From the NCBI GenBank assembly GCA_023212725.1, contig JALBYF010000018.1, positions 186,001-250,000 on the forward strand: DNA of 64,000 nucleotides. The letters run 5' to 3'. A program made the translations under genes and the position numbers. The notes under the pieces were generated by a model. The model was not told the DNA's origin, did no database searches, and saw only the letters and a list, made by a program, of their open reading frames with translations. The stretch is from Tranzscheliella williamsii (lineage: Eukaryota; Basidiomycota; Ustilaginomycetes; Ustilaginales; Ustilaginaceae). This document shows, piece after piece, positions 38,362-47,758 of this stretch (within the stretch, counting starts at the first letter, position 1; each line of letters begins with the position of its first letter).

Positions 38362-39633
38362 TTATTTGCTGCTGCTCTTTTCCCTTTGCTGTTTGAAGTC
38401 GGCGATCCACTTCTGCTCAGCCTGGCCTTTGGGGAGGACGACGAGGGAGAGAATGCCGTCGCGCATGACCAAGCCGTCCCTGTCCTTGATCTTGTCGGCG
38501 CCGGCGGGGGCGTCCTGGAAGGCCTGGTCGATGACCTGGCGGAGCGAGAGCTTCTTGCCGATCTTGAGCAGGCGCTGTTTCTTGGTGGTTGCATAGACCT
38601 GCAGATTGGACGCGTAGTACTCGGCCTGGGCGTCCCAGGGCAGCGAGCCCCGCGCCGTGTCGGGGAACATGGTCTCAATATACGTCCCAACGGGAGTGTC
38701 TTCGTGATAGTCCGAGACGAAATCGGACTGGGCATGCTGTGGATACATGAAAAAGACGGGGAAGACGACAGGCGTGCGGATAAAGTCCGGCGCTGTCCAA
38801 CGGATGCTGGAACCTACCAGAGGAATGTCGGCCGATGAGGACGGTGGGAGAGACTGGCTATCGAAGTGCGCCGGGCTCGGGTTGTCGGGCGGGCGTGGTG
38901 TGGTTTCGAGCCAGAGGCCGCGAACAATAAGCGCCTGCTTGAGTGCATGCTCGAGCTCCTTCTTGCGACGCTGCTGCTCTTGTTTCTTAGTCTCGGCGTC
39001 CTGGATTTGCTGTAGCCTAGCTTCTGCTTTCTGTCGGAGGTTCTTCATGGCCTGGTTGCTGTCGTTCAGACCAATGCCATGGTCGCAGCAGTCGATCGCT
39101 TCCACGCATTTGTCAAGCGCCAAGAGCGCCCGGGCTGCGCGGTAGAAGGCCTTGTCATTCTTCGGGTTGTAGCCCAACGCGGCCGACGTGTCCCGTAGGC
39201 AGCTGCCGTAGTTCTGCAGTTCCAGATGGCAGGCAGCGCGGTTAGCATGCAACGTTTCCAGCAGCTTGGTATCGGTCGGGTTGGCATCGATCGCCTGCGT
39301 ATAGAAGCCTAGCGCTTCGCGGTAGCGCCTGGAAGTAAAGTAGTCATTCCCTTGCGACTTGAAGTTGGCCGCCACCTCGTTGGGATCGCCGTCGAAAGCC
39401 AGCGCTTGCAATGCTTCCAGTGCTTCTTGGCTGGCCGAGTCTGCACCATCGGCGGGGAGGTCTTTCATGAAAAGGGGGACGGACTCCCACGTCTTGAGCG
39501 TCTCGTCGATATTGCGCTCGCCAGGATGTCCATATGAGAAACCGGAACTGGGCTTGGACGTCGAAGTAGAGGCCGGAGCGCCACCCGAGGTTCCGGCCTT
39601 GTCGCCATCGGCTATGGGCTCAATCACAGCCAT
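38362..39633 (-). CDS. CNS1: Hsp90 co-chaperone Cns1/TTC4 (TPR protein)
   Basis: Single exon, 423 residues. Cns1 binds the C-terminal EEVD of Hsp70 and Hsp90 and supports folding clients including eEF2. The N-terminus has the conserved TWESVPLFMKDLP. Three TPRs follow (FKSQGNDYFTSRRYREALGF, ETLHANRAACHLELQNYGSC, DKAFYRAARALLALDKCVEA) at about residues 95-215, a charged helix (ETKKQEQQRRKKELEHALK), and the C-terminal wheel domain with FPVFFMYPQHAQSDFV, SLPWDAQAEY and LVVLPKGQAEQKWIADF. An upstream ATG at 39807 would add 58 residues lacking the family pattern. It borders the transposon insertion on its upstream side. Confidence 0.9.
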   Translation of the reverse strand: MAVIEPIADGDKAGTSGGAPASTSTSKPSSGFSYGHPGERNIDETLKTWESVPLFMKDLPADGADSASQEALEALQALAFDGDPNEVAANFKSQGNDYFTSRRYREALGFYTQAIDANPTDTKLLETLHANRAACHLELQNYGSCLRDTSAALGYNPKNDKAFYRAARALLALDKCVEAIDCCDHGIGLNDSNQAMKNLRQKAEARLQQIQDAETKKQEQQRRKKELEHALKQALIVRGLWLETTPRPPDNPSPAHFDSQSLPPSSSADIPLVGSSIRWTAPDFIRTPVVFPVFFMYPQHAQSDFVSDYHEDTPVGTYIETMFPDTARGSLPWDAQAEYYASNLQVYATTKKQRLLKIGKKLSLRQVIDQAFQDAPAGADKIKDRDGLVMRDGILSLVVLPKGQAEQKWIADFKQQREKSSSK

Positions 39634-40651
39634 CTTAGCGGGGATCCTTCCTTGGAGCAAGTGGCACAATGATAACAGCTTGTGGTCAACGCTAGCTAGC
39701 AAGTGTGGAGGATTTGGAGTGAACGCACAAAAATTCCAATTAGTCCTCACGGCTGGATTAAAGCTTCTCGCTGCGAATGCCGTGTCCCGAAGGCTCTCAT
39801 GATTCACTACTCACTGACTGAGTCGAAGTCAGTACGTGTTTGTGACGCATGCTTGGTGATGATTACAGATGATTGTGGTAGTGTACATACACAACGTGAA
39901 AAGATAGATCTGTAAAATCTACAACAGGGCATAAGCAGAAGAGCTGCTTACGTGTCTCAACAGAGGTTTTATCCACTCAGAATGCTTAGCGTCCTGCTTG
40001 CTTTGGAACAGCCGATCTGTCGACCTGCTGTTGCGCACATGCAGGCGCTCTGCCTCACAATCTGGCTTTCGCTTAGAACAGATAGCATTCGTCGCGCGCA
40101 CTATAATTACATGATCGTGGGAGTTTTGCAGACGGCTCCTAGCCGTTGGAGCGGTCGGTTTGAGCGTTCACGACGGCCTTCGGCGATGATCCGATAAAAG
40201 AAGTCTTGCCGCGGGTCGAGTGCCGTCTTGTCAGTGTGATTGAGGTGCTGTCTTGTTGTAGCGGTTGAGGTGCATGGCGGTTGAGATGCGCAGTGCTAGA
40301 GGTGCAGTGTGGCTGAGATGCTGCGCGGTTGAGAAACTGTTGGAGTGGTGAAGTGGTGCTTACTTGGGCTATCGGCAGTGCTCCGAACGAAAGAAGCCTT
40401 GATACGAGTGAAGCGCCGTCTTGCTGGTGTGGTTGAAGCGCTGTTGGAGCGGTGCAGTTGAGTCGTTACCTTGACGTCTGTGTTGCTGGCTCGCCCGCGG
40501 TTGGGCTGCTGTTGTCAACGTTGCTTGAAGCAGCGAGCGTTGAGGCAGTCTTGATGCCTGTCGAAGAAATATAAAGAGAGGGGTTAGTACGGCCCATCGC
40601 TTCGTCCATCAGTCACCTTGATTGTACATTTCCATCCCTGCCAGCATAAAG
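39634..40651. other. Cns1 upstream region and left flank of the transposon
   Basis: 1,018 bp. The first part must hold the Cns1 promoter. From about 40240 to 40510 degenerate repeats of GCGGTTGAG, GGTTGAAGCGCTGTTGG and AGGTGC occur, possibly subterminal repeats of the element. TATAAAG at about 40569 lies about 80 bp before the companion-gene ATG. The exact left end of the element is not resolved. Confidence 0.4.
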
Positions 40652-42488
40652 ATGCCATCCAAAAGGAGTGGTCACGGAAAGACATCGGCCAGCAAGCGTG
40701 GAAGGCCTAGCCAGGCCAAAAGGAACAAGGTCGGGCCCCAACAGCAGGAAAGCACCCAAACGCACTTACCAGGAGAGAATGGCGAGACTTCGGCTGTCGA
40801 GGATGGCGCAGCCAACGAGGGGACCAGTGGTTTGGGGACCGAGGAAGAGGTGAACGGCGCCCTGCCTCAGCCACCCAATGCAGGCGACACTGACCAGAAT
40901 GTCCATAGCATTGCAGTAGGGGAGGGTAGCTGGCAAGCGGTCGGCCTTGATCAAGGTCCAGACCAAGGAGAGCCGACACCATCGGAGGCAACGGAGAGGG
41001 GTCAGTAAAGTACAGGACTTCAATGCGAAACAACACTTACAATGCTTGACCTCCTTTGATACAGAGCTCGCCGTTGTTGAAGAGAGATGGCGAAGAGAGG
41101 TCGAAGAGATGAGAGCCGTCAGCCACAGAGCTGACGAAAGGCTGAACACAGCGGAAAGCAGGATCGGCGAGCTGGAGGCCGAAATGGCCACACTTCGCCA
41201 GTCTGCTGCTCAGGGCGCGCTTGATCCATCCGCCGAGACTGAGCAGCAGCGCATGCAACGACAACGGGGTATGGTAAGAAGAGGAGGGGGTAGAAAGCCA
41301 CTTACCAAATTGCAGCATCCATTCATCATGTACTTGCGAGCTGCCATGGGCATTGGCAAGACAGATGCGTACCCCGACTTCGAGTATCCACCACCAGTAG
41401 ACGAGAGAGGTAGGCCGCTAGTGCGGATCAATTGGATCGCCCGACGATCTTCAAACGCCAACTTACAGGCTGTAAGGCAGGTTCTGGGCACCATGAGGGC
41501 CAATCCGCAGCACCGAGCGATGCTGGAGGAGTTCTCGGAGCAAGACGCCGAACAGATTTGTCTCGACTCTGTGCACCGACTGCGTTACACCCGTAACCAG
41601 CAGCAGCGCTTGTCCGCAACAGAGCAGCAACAACGAGCAAAGAGTAAGCGAAAAGGTCAGCGCAAGAGGCAAAAGGGTGCAGACAGAAGCAAGACATGGA
41701 ATGCACTTACAGATCTCAAGGCGCAGTACGGAGCTGGCGAGATTGGCTGCAGCGGTAACGTGAGCTCAGACGATACCATCGAGGATACGAGCGGGGACGA
41801 AGGCACATCGACTTACCAGCGAGGACGGCTGACAATCCCCTGCTGGAGATCCCGAGAACTTGAGGACTTGCTGCGGCTGGTTGACAAGGAGCGAAAGCGA
41901 AAAGGCAAAGCGTCAGAAAAGCAGTACAGAGTACTTGAGCATCCCCAAGTCTCTTACCTTCCTGACACCGGAAGCGTTACACCACTTCCAGATGGGCTGT
42001 ATCGGTGGATGGTCAGAAGAGGTTTCGCTCGTCAGTTTCCAGACGCCGTTGCTCACGTCAGGAAGAACGTACTTACAGATGCAACAAGGGCAGCTGGCAT
42101 TGTCACATATGCGGACCAGTGGGGTCAGGAGCCCCCTTACCCAGTCCGGCACCGCGAGGAGAGTCTTGACGGTCCAGCATCCAGCCACCCAGGGTCCAGC
42201 CGTCGTTCTTCAAGGCCTGATGCGAACAGGTCCGAAATCGCGGGCCCTAGCGCCCTCCAGCCTGTCCGGCACCAAGAGGAGAGTCTTGAAGGTCCAGCAT
42301 CCAGCCGTCCAGTATCCGGCCGTCGTTCTTCAAGGCATGACGCGAACAGTTTCGAAATCGCGGGTCCTAGCACCCTCCAGTCTCAAAGCACATCTGCTTC
42401 GAGACACGAAACAAGCCTCACTTACCTCCTGAATCGCCTTGATGGTGGCGGCCCGGGGTCTGCTGATGTTCTTGGAGCCTCTGATTGA
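40652..42488 (+). CDS. Transposon companion protein, basic coiled-coil, unknown function
   Basis: Exons 40652-41000 and 41065-42488 (64-nt intron, donor GTCAGT, acceptor ACAG, phase 1) give 590 residues. The N-terminus is basic (MPSKRSGHGKTSASKRGRPS), a likely nuclear signal. After an acidic/Gln-rich stretch there is a coiled coil (LAVVEERWRREVEEMRAVSH, ERLNTAESRIGELEAEMATL). A conserved-looking core follows at about residues 215-300 (GRKPLTKLQHPFIMYLRAAM, LQAVRQVLGTMRANPQHRAM), then a basic linker (KSKRKGQRKRQKG), YRWMVRRGFARQFPDAVA, and near the C-terminus a 40-residue repeat present twice. Position and strand, convergent with the transposase, match the second gene of CACTA-like elements, whose products can bind element ends. 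That role is inferred. Confidence 0.72.
42141..42380. repeat. 120-bp tandem duplication inside the companion gene
   Basis: Units 42141-42260 and 42261-42380 are about 85-90 percent identical by eye and keep the frame, giving two 40-residue repeats that start PVRHREESLDG and PVRHQEESLEG and end in GPSALQ and GPSTLQ. The differences show that the duplication is not the newest event in this copy. Confidence 0.9.
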
Positions 42489-42790
42489 TGTTCTTGCGGT
42501 TGGGAGAGGAGGGCGCGTTTGGAAGATGGTGGTGGGATGATTAGAGCGTGACGCGAACGGGCTGAGACTTAATCAAATCGACTCAGCCTCGCGCACACGT
42601 GCATTGACCATGCCCAGTACCTCGCTCACTCGCCCGACAAATTCCAAGATAAAGAGTGCTCGGCATCGTCCGGGCCGGTTGACGAAATGGGCCGGAACAA
42701 CAGATATGATGGTAGTGCTTTGGTTTCCTCGCTGATTCAGTCTCTGTACGGTATGCTACTTCGCATTCAGTGTATATACATTTCAATGAA
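42489..42790. other. Convergent intergenic region of the transposon
   Basis: 302 bp between the stop codons of the companion gene and the transposase gene. Nothing beyond presumed 3' untranslated sequence. Confidence 0.4.
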
Positions 42791-45700
42791 TCATACAAGC
42801 TTCAATCCAAAGAACTCGCCCCTTTGAGTGCGAAAGGGAACAACTATCAGTTGGAGGCGGAGTGCACTGAGTGGTAGGACCTCGGCGTGATCATCGGCAA
42901 TAGGTTTGGAGAATAGGATGTTGAGACTGTCGAAGCGAGAAGCACAAGGGTGATTTGGACCGAGGACTTGTTCTTTCGGCACTAAACTGAAGACCTTGAC
43001 ATGGACGAAGATGGACTTTGGCCCCTCGCCAACAACAGAAGCGTAGTACGGGGGTAGCTGAAAGATCCAGACAATCTGCACCGCCGCCACCCTGTTCGAC
43101 TCCATGACTGCAATCCTCCACGCATTCCCTTCGTGATACCTCTCTTTCCCGCCCGTTGATACAATTCTTGCTGGTGATGGATAGCGGTTGATCGTCATTG
43201 CGCGAAAATGTGTGGCGACCTTTGCAATGGCAACATCACCGCTTTCCATGCTCCGATCAAGCTCTGCTCTGTACCTACCAGTTATCCTTGGTCCATGTGT
43301 GTTGAGATACTCCAACAGTAATGCCAATGTCTCTTCTTCCATCTCAGTTTTGGCTGATCGCGTGAAAGAAGTCGTACCCTCATCTTTGTTTGGTCCTTCG
43401 ATGGCTCGAAGCAGGGCAGCACAGAAGTCGCCTGGTGTGTCTTGCAGTATCCTTTGCACCTCTGACCGATATGCGGCCTTGCGCATGATAGTGGTTTCCA
43501 GTACGCCGCCCTTCTGACCGTTGGTTCTGATACGGCCGAGCTTACCAATGTATCTCTCGAAAGGCAGACAGGAGAAGTTCCTCGCTATGGGCAGTGTTGC
43601 AGGTGCCAGGCGACGTCAGCATCATCTACGAGATTTCACTTGCCAGTGCATGTGCAGCAGTGGGAATGGACTTACGGGCTCCATATCGCTTGATGAACTC
43701 GGGCAAGTGTTCCATGAGGTGGCTGTTGAAGGTGAGCCAGCCCGGGCCGAGTAAGTTGGCTTGCGCTCGGTTGAAGTCCTTGACCAGTTGTGCTAGCAGC
43801 TCAACGTTCTCTTCTTGGAGCTCTCCTTCGACCATCTCCACAATGACGCAGAGGAGCATAGCCGATTCGTAGACGTCCTCCACCGGCTTTGATCCCTGCA
43901 TGACATGCCTTGTTTGACTGTGCTGTGGGGGGTCAAACGTCAGCGTCCGGCTGTGTCCGCCTGTGAGAGCATCGGACCATATCTCCGTGAGCACGAATGG
44001 CAGTATTCCCCGGAAGAGCGTAGTCCATTCTTCGGCCGTCGGTAGGCCTCCACCGGGATCTCCAATCCTGTTGTCTGGACGCTTGAGTTTGGAAGGGATC
44101 TTGGCTGCTTGTATGATGGCCTGCGCACGTCCGAGGCGACCCCCGATGTCAGTGCAGGACTTGACCAGAAATGTATGCCAGAATCGTTTGCAGAGGCCGA
44201 GACTGAGGGCGTGCATGGGGTCTGGAGGGCACGAGCGGACAGCCTTGAAGTACGAGAGCTCCTCTAGGACAGAGTAGTGAGACCCTGCCGCCGTATCTTG
44301 TGTTGCTTGAGTTGAAGGCGTTGGCGCTACCTCTTCCTGGTCGTCATCGGTGTCGTCTGCAAGCTCCAGCAGCTCTGGCGGCATCCCCAAGGCCGAAGCT
44401 TGCATGCTGCAATATGCGCAGATCAAGCCGGTGGTCCTGATGCCCGAGAAACCAGCAACCTTGGCTCGTGCTGGACTGTCGGCCACGAGCATGTTGAGCC
44501 TCGCCTTCACAAGTCGTCCTGTACCTCAGCAGCCGATATACAATTTCCTCTGTTCAGGAGTGTGCCCTTCAATACAAGCATCTTCGTCACTTACCATTGG
44601 GATAGCGTGCTGTTGGTAGTCGTACACCTTCGCTGTCAAGGAGCTTCAGCTCGTCAATGACAAGACGAAGGTAGTTCTGGAGTTTGTCCTTCGCCTGTTC
44701 TTTAGGACCAGGAAGCAATCCCACCAGATGCGTACCCATGCCTGAGCGTTCGAGGGTCGTCATACGGGCCGGAAGATTGTCGATGCGCATGAGGACCGAG
44801 CCTGTTGAATGCCACCCGTTATACTTCCCCTTGAACGGCCCAAACCAGTCCACCGACAGTGTGATCTTGAGGTTGATGCTGCTGTCGCCATCAACAAAGG
44901 CGGGGTGGCCGTGTGTGCACTTCTCGTTGCATTCAGCATGGTCACAGTCTTCCCGCCACCCACTCCCACTCCAGAGAGTGTCGTACCACTCGCTTCTTCG
45001 CCGTCCAGTCTCGGCTGTACCATTTCGCCACTCGTCTAAGGCATCTTCATACCTAGAATTGGACAAGACACTCCGAAAGATGGTTTCCAAGGTCCTATGC
45101 GGGTATGTTTGTATGGCCCTGCCGTTCTTGTAAAGGTCATGGCCGCAGTTGCAGGTGTGGCGGGTGTTCCTTCGTGCTCCTTTTCCATTCCAGGCGAAGA
45201 GCTCGGAGCAGCGTGGACACACAATATAGCGGTCGAAAGCATCATTGATGCCAAGCTGCCTGCAAACGCTAGGTAGACTTACAAGCATATCATGTTCGGC
45301 CGTGTCCATCAAAGCTGTTGGCAGCAACGAGGCCACAAACATCCGAAGACAGTTCAAGAGCAGGGGAATGGTTTGAGCAGTTATATCATGGAAAGCATAC
45401 AGGAACATGACCAGTATGTACAGCTTCTGTTTCCAGGTCGGCTCACTACCGCTGGGCTGTGTTGATGACTGTGTCGGCGGTGCTGCCGAGACGATGCTTT
45501 CCTCAATGATGTGCTGGATGTCGATGCTGCAATCGCCGTCATCATCCCGCCCAGCCTCTCTGTCGTCTCCTTCGTCGTGATCAGAGCTATCCTCATCCTG
45601 ACAATCTCCCTCCTCGTCAAGAAACCCTGCATCCGGCTCAGGCAAAGGTGTTGGTGACCAGACCTGACTGGCCGGTTCAGAGAATAACTGCTGCGCCGGC

Positions 45701-45996
45701 CCGTTATCGCTCGAACAGGCGTAGCAGTCATTGGGCGGTTCGCCATCCTCAACCTCTGGTTCTTGTATGGCACTGCATTGCGAGACGTATAATGAATATT
45801 CTTCCCTGGCGGCGTTGATCCTCTCCGCCACCGTCACCCTCGCTTTCTTTCTTGTGGCGTTTGCTGGATTGCTCTGCTCTGCTCTAGTCTTATCGCGGCG
45901 AGCGTGCCAGTGCCACTCAGTATAACCTATGTGCCTCCTTCCCTCAATGTTCAAGGAGCAGTCACTGCATCGGCATTCCCTCAGATACTTGCTCAT
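42791..45996 (-). CDS. Tnp2-family (Transposase_21, CACTA-like) transposase
   Basis: Exons 45996-44595, 44518-43676 and 43584-42791 give 1012 residues with an uninterrupted frame. Landmarks: an N-terminal Cys cluster (CRCSDCSLN) with GYTEWHWHARRD; an acidic linker; a zinc-ribbon-like region (YIVCPRCSELFAW, HTCNCGHDLYKNG); the first catalytic Asp in LSVDWFGPFKGKYN followed by GSVLMRIDNLP; the exon junction PNGRLVKARLNMLVADSPAR; CAYCSM; the second catalytic Asp in PPDPMHALSLGLCKRFW; HLMEHLPEFIKRYGA; and SCLPFERYIGKLGRIRTN with a GGVLETTIMR segment. These match the order of Tnp2 proteins, which cut and paste CACTA elements. Start at the ATG before SKYLREC; an upstream frame extension to 46113 is open but unlike the family. 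Appears intact, so possibly active. Confidence 0.88.
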
Positions 45997-46439
45997 GATA
46001 TGTAAGATATGTATTGATATAGTGTGGTGTATGTACTGAACAACTCTCGTGCAATCGCTGGACCATTGCAGCCTGCTGCGGTTCACGCAAAGAAAGCTAA
46101 GTTCCACCGCCACCTCACCAATCGCGCTGTCTGCTCCAAGCTATGCAGGTGCACAGCAGGAGGTACATTCTGCCAAATCTGCAACAGGGACCATGCAGAC
46201 CATCTGCATATATGGTAACGTCAAGCAGGTGTTGAGCAGATCACCCGATCCAAGGTCATCTTGCAAATACTACAACAGAACCCCCGATCTGTACGATTAT
46301 TCGGACAGGTCCTGCACAGAACGCCTGTGTTTGCTCCTGTGCAAATTTCCAGCAGGGTAGGCTTTACGTTGTGATACAACGGATCGGCATGGTTGGCATG
46401 GTTGGCGGCTACTGAGATGGGGTCGACTATGCTCAGATG
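45997..46439. other. Right flank of the transposon and 3' flank of the NDUFAF2-like gene
   Basis: 443 bp presumably holding the transposase promoter and the right element end. A 15-bp sequence at 46175-46189 matches 39915-39929 at 14 positions in direct orientation. GGCATGGTT is repeated twice near 46386-46405. No gene seen. Confidence 0.35.
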
Positions 46440-47201
46440 CTAGCCTCGCTGTTTGGGCATGGGGACGAAGGCGTCGAGCGGGGATTTTGCCATCTCGCGG
46501 CGGGCCCTTTCCTTTTCTGCGTCTTGGCTGTCTAGACCAGCTCTTTTCGCCGCCCTGCGCTCCATAGCCTGTTGAAGGGACGAGGTGTCCGTAGAGGTAG
46601 GTGCTTGTTGTTCGTCGGCGGGCAGGTGACCTTTTGATGCCAGTCTCGCTCGGCTGGCAGCCCACACGTCATCATCCGGCTGTCTAACCTGCTGCAAAGG
46701 TTGTCCCGGCGGTTGCTCTTCGTAGAGGATGCGCGACGAAACCTGATCCTCGGTCTCACGGTCTGATACGGCAGATGTTGGTAGGCCGGTTGGGGAAGTG
46801 CTCTCAACGAGCCTCTGTGCATGCATTTTGGCGTCCGAATGGTCCTGCAACCTGGCCTGCTGCTCGCGCTCTTGGCGCTGCTGATCCTCCAGCGCCAGTT
46901 GCGCGGCATTGGCTTGAACCCGAAGTATGCGTTCCCGGTCGCGAGCAAGCTCTTCTATCGAAGGTGCCTCCCTCCTCGTATGTCGCAGCCACATGTTCCA
47001 CTGCACAGGTATCGAGCGTTGATCATAGTCGCCAAGTTCCCTCTTCTCCCTCCACTGGATCGACCTTCGAGTGTGGCGCGGATCTAACGATCCGGAAAGC
47101 GAGGGCAACTCCAAGTACGAGTTACCCGCCAGATCTTCCCCAACAATGTATCTCGCCTTGCCTATGCGCAGTAGCCTTGCCGCCTTTCTGAAGAAACTCA
47201 T
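46440..47201 (-). CDS. Complex I assembly factor NDUFAF2 / NDUFA12-like (PF05071)
   Basis: Single exon, 253 residues. NDUFAF2 (B17.2L, mimitin) helps assemble the matrix arm of mitochondrial complex I and is a paralogue of structural subunit NDUFA12. Signs: RYIVGEDLAGNSYLELP near residue 20, DPRHTRRSIQWREKRELGDY, IPVQWNMWLRHTRREAPSIE and EELARDRERILRVQANAAQLAL. The conserved part is residues 15-110; after that the protein is Gln/Glu/Arg rich and likely disordered, ending DAFVPMPKQRG. The short N-terminus (MSFFRKAARLLRIGKARYIV) is basic and amphipathic, suited to mitochondrial import. Long tail and loss of the shorter NDUFA12 length favour the assembly factor. Confidence 0.85.
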   Translation of the reverse strand: MSFFRKAARLLRIGKARYIVGEDLAGNSYLELPSLSGSLDPRHTRRSIQWREKRELGDYDQRSIPVQWNMWLRHTRREAPSIEELARDRERILRVQANAAQLALEDQQRQEREQQARLQDHSDAKMHAQRLVESTSPTGLPTSAVSDRETEDQVSSRILYEEQPPGQPLQQVRQPDDDVWAASRARLASKGHLPADEQQAPTSTDTSSLQQAMERRAAKRAGLDSQDAEKERARREMAKSPLDAFVPMPKQRG

Positions 47202-47758
47202 CTTGCTAGGGACGGGTACTCATAGTACCAGCTAGTATGACTAGCTCTTAGATAGGATGATCAACTGGCGCTGCCCGAGACAAAGCGTTGAATCACCTAA
47301 ACCCGCCATTATGAATTCCACATCTCAGCTCAGCCTCACAGCACAGCTGAGTGGCAACAAAACTGCTAGAAGCCACGGTCAAGTGACGATGTTAGGTCTG
47401 CAAATCGAAAGTGTGAGTGTTGTTCTGCCGCGTGATCGGGGTGCGAGCGTAGAGGGAAACTACATGCGAAACGTTTGGAGTTGGGTGTTGTTCTAAAGGC
47501 GCTGTTGTAAATAATTATGAATGTGAGTGGAGTAAGCAAGAAAAGTCACAGATCGACACACGAATTTTGGTGATTTACTATGACTACCTTTGTTCGAAAG
47601 CAGAGCAAGACTTTCCTTCTGAATTATCATCCGTGCACGGCGACTCCTCAGCCCATACCAACCTCTTTCTTCTCCAAAGCGTCGCCACCTTTACCTCTGC
47701 TCCTGCTGTGGTCATCCTTCGACTTATTCCTCTGATCGGCCTTGGCAAGTAATTGGTC
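47202..47758. promoter_or_regulatory. Divergent promoter between NDUFAF2-like and CSE1 genes
   Basis: 557 bp between outward-facing start codons. A CACATCTCAGCTCAGCCTCACAGCACAGCTGAG-like CTCAG-rich patch lies near 47320-47350 (CTCAGCTCAGCC). No gene or known operator recognised. Confidence 0.35.

Larger units (their letters stand above)
40652..45996. mobile_element. DNA transposon, Tnp2/CACTA-like, two convergent genes (core span)
   Basis: The span runs from the start codon of the companion gene to that of the transposase; true ends lie outside it, between about 39.9 and 40.6 kb on the left and about 46.0 and 46.4 kb on the right. The transposase frame is open through all three exons, so the copy may be recent. 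Flanking genes (Cns1 and the NDUFAF2-like gene) are ordinary conserved genes, so this is an insertion into an intergenic region. I could not find convincing terminal inverted repeats. Confidence 0.8.

Noticed and set aside
39634..39807. 58-residue in-frame extension of Cns1
   Set aside because: Not conserved-looking; the ATG at 39633 starts at the position expected for the family.
40099..46024. CACTATA at 40099-40105 and TATAGTG at 46018-46024 as possible CACTA terminal repeats
   Set aside because: Only seven bases are inverted, the adjoining bases diverge, the flanking triplets (GCG and TGG) are not a target duplication, and the right site lies within 30 bp of the transposase start codon.
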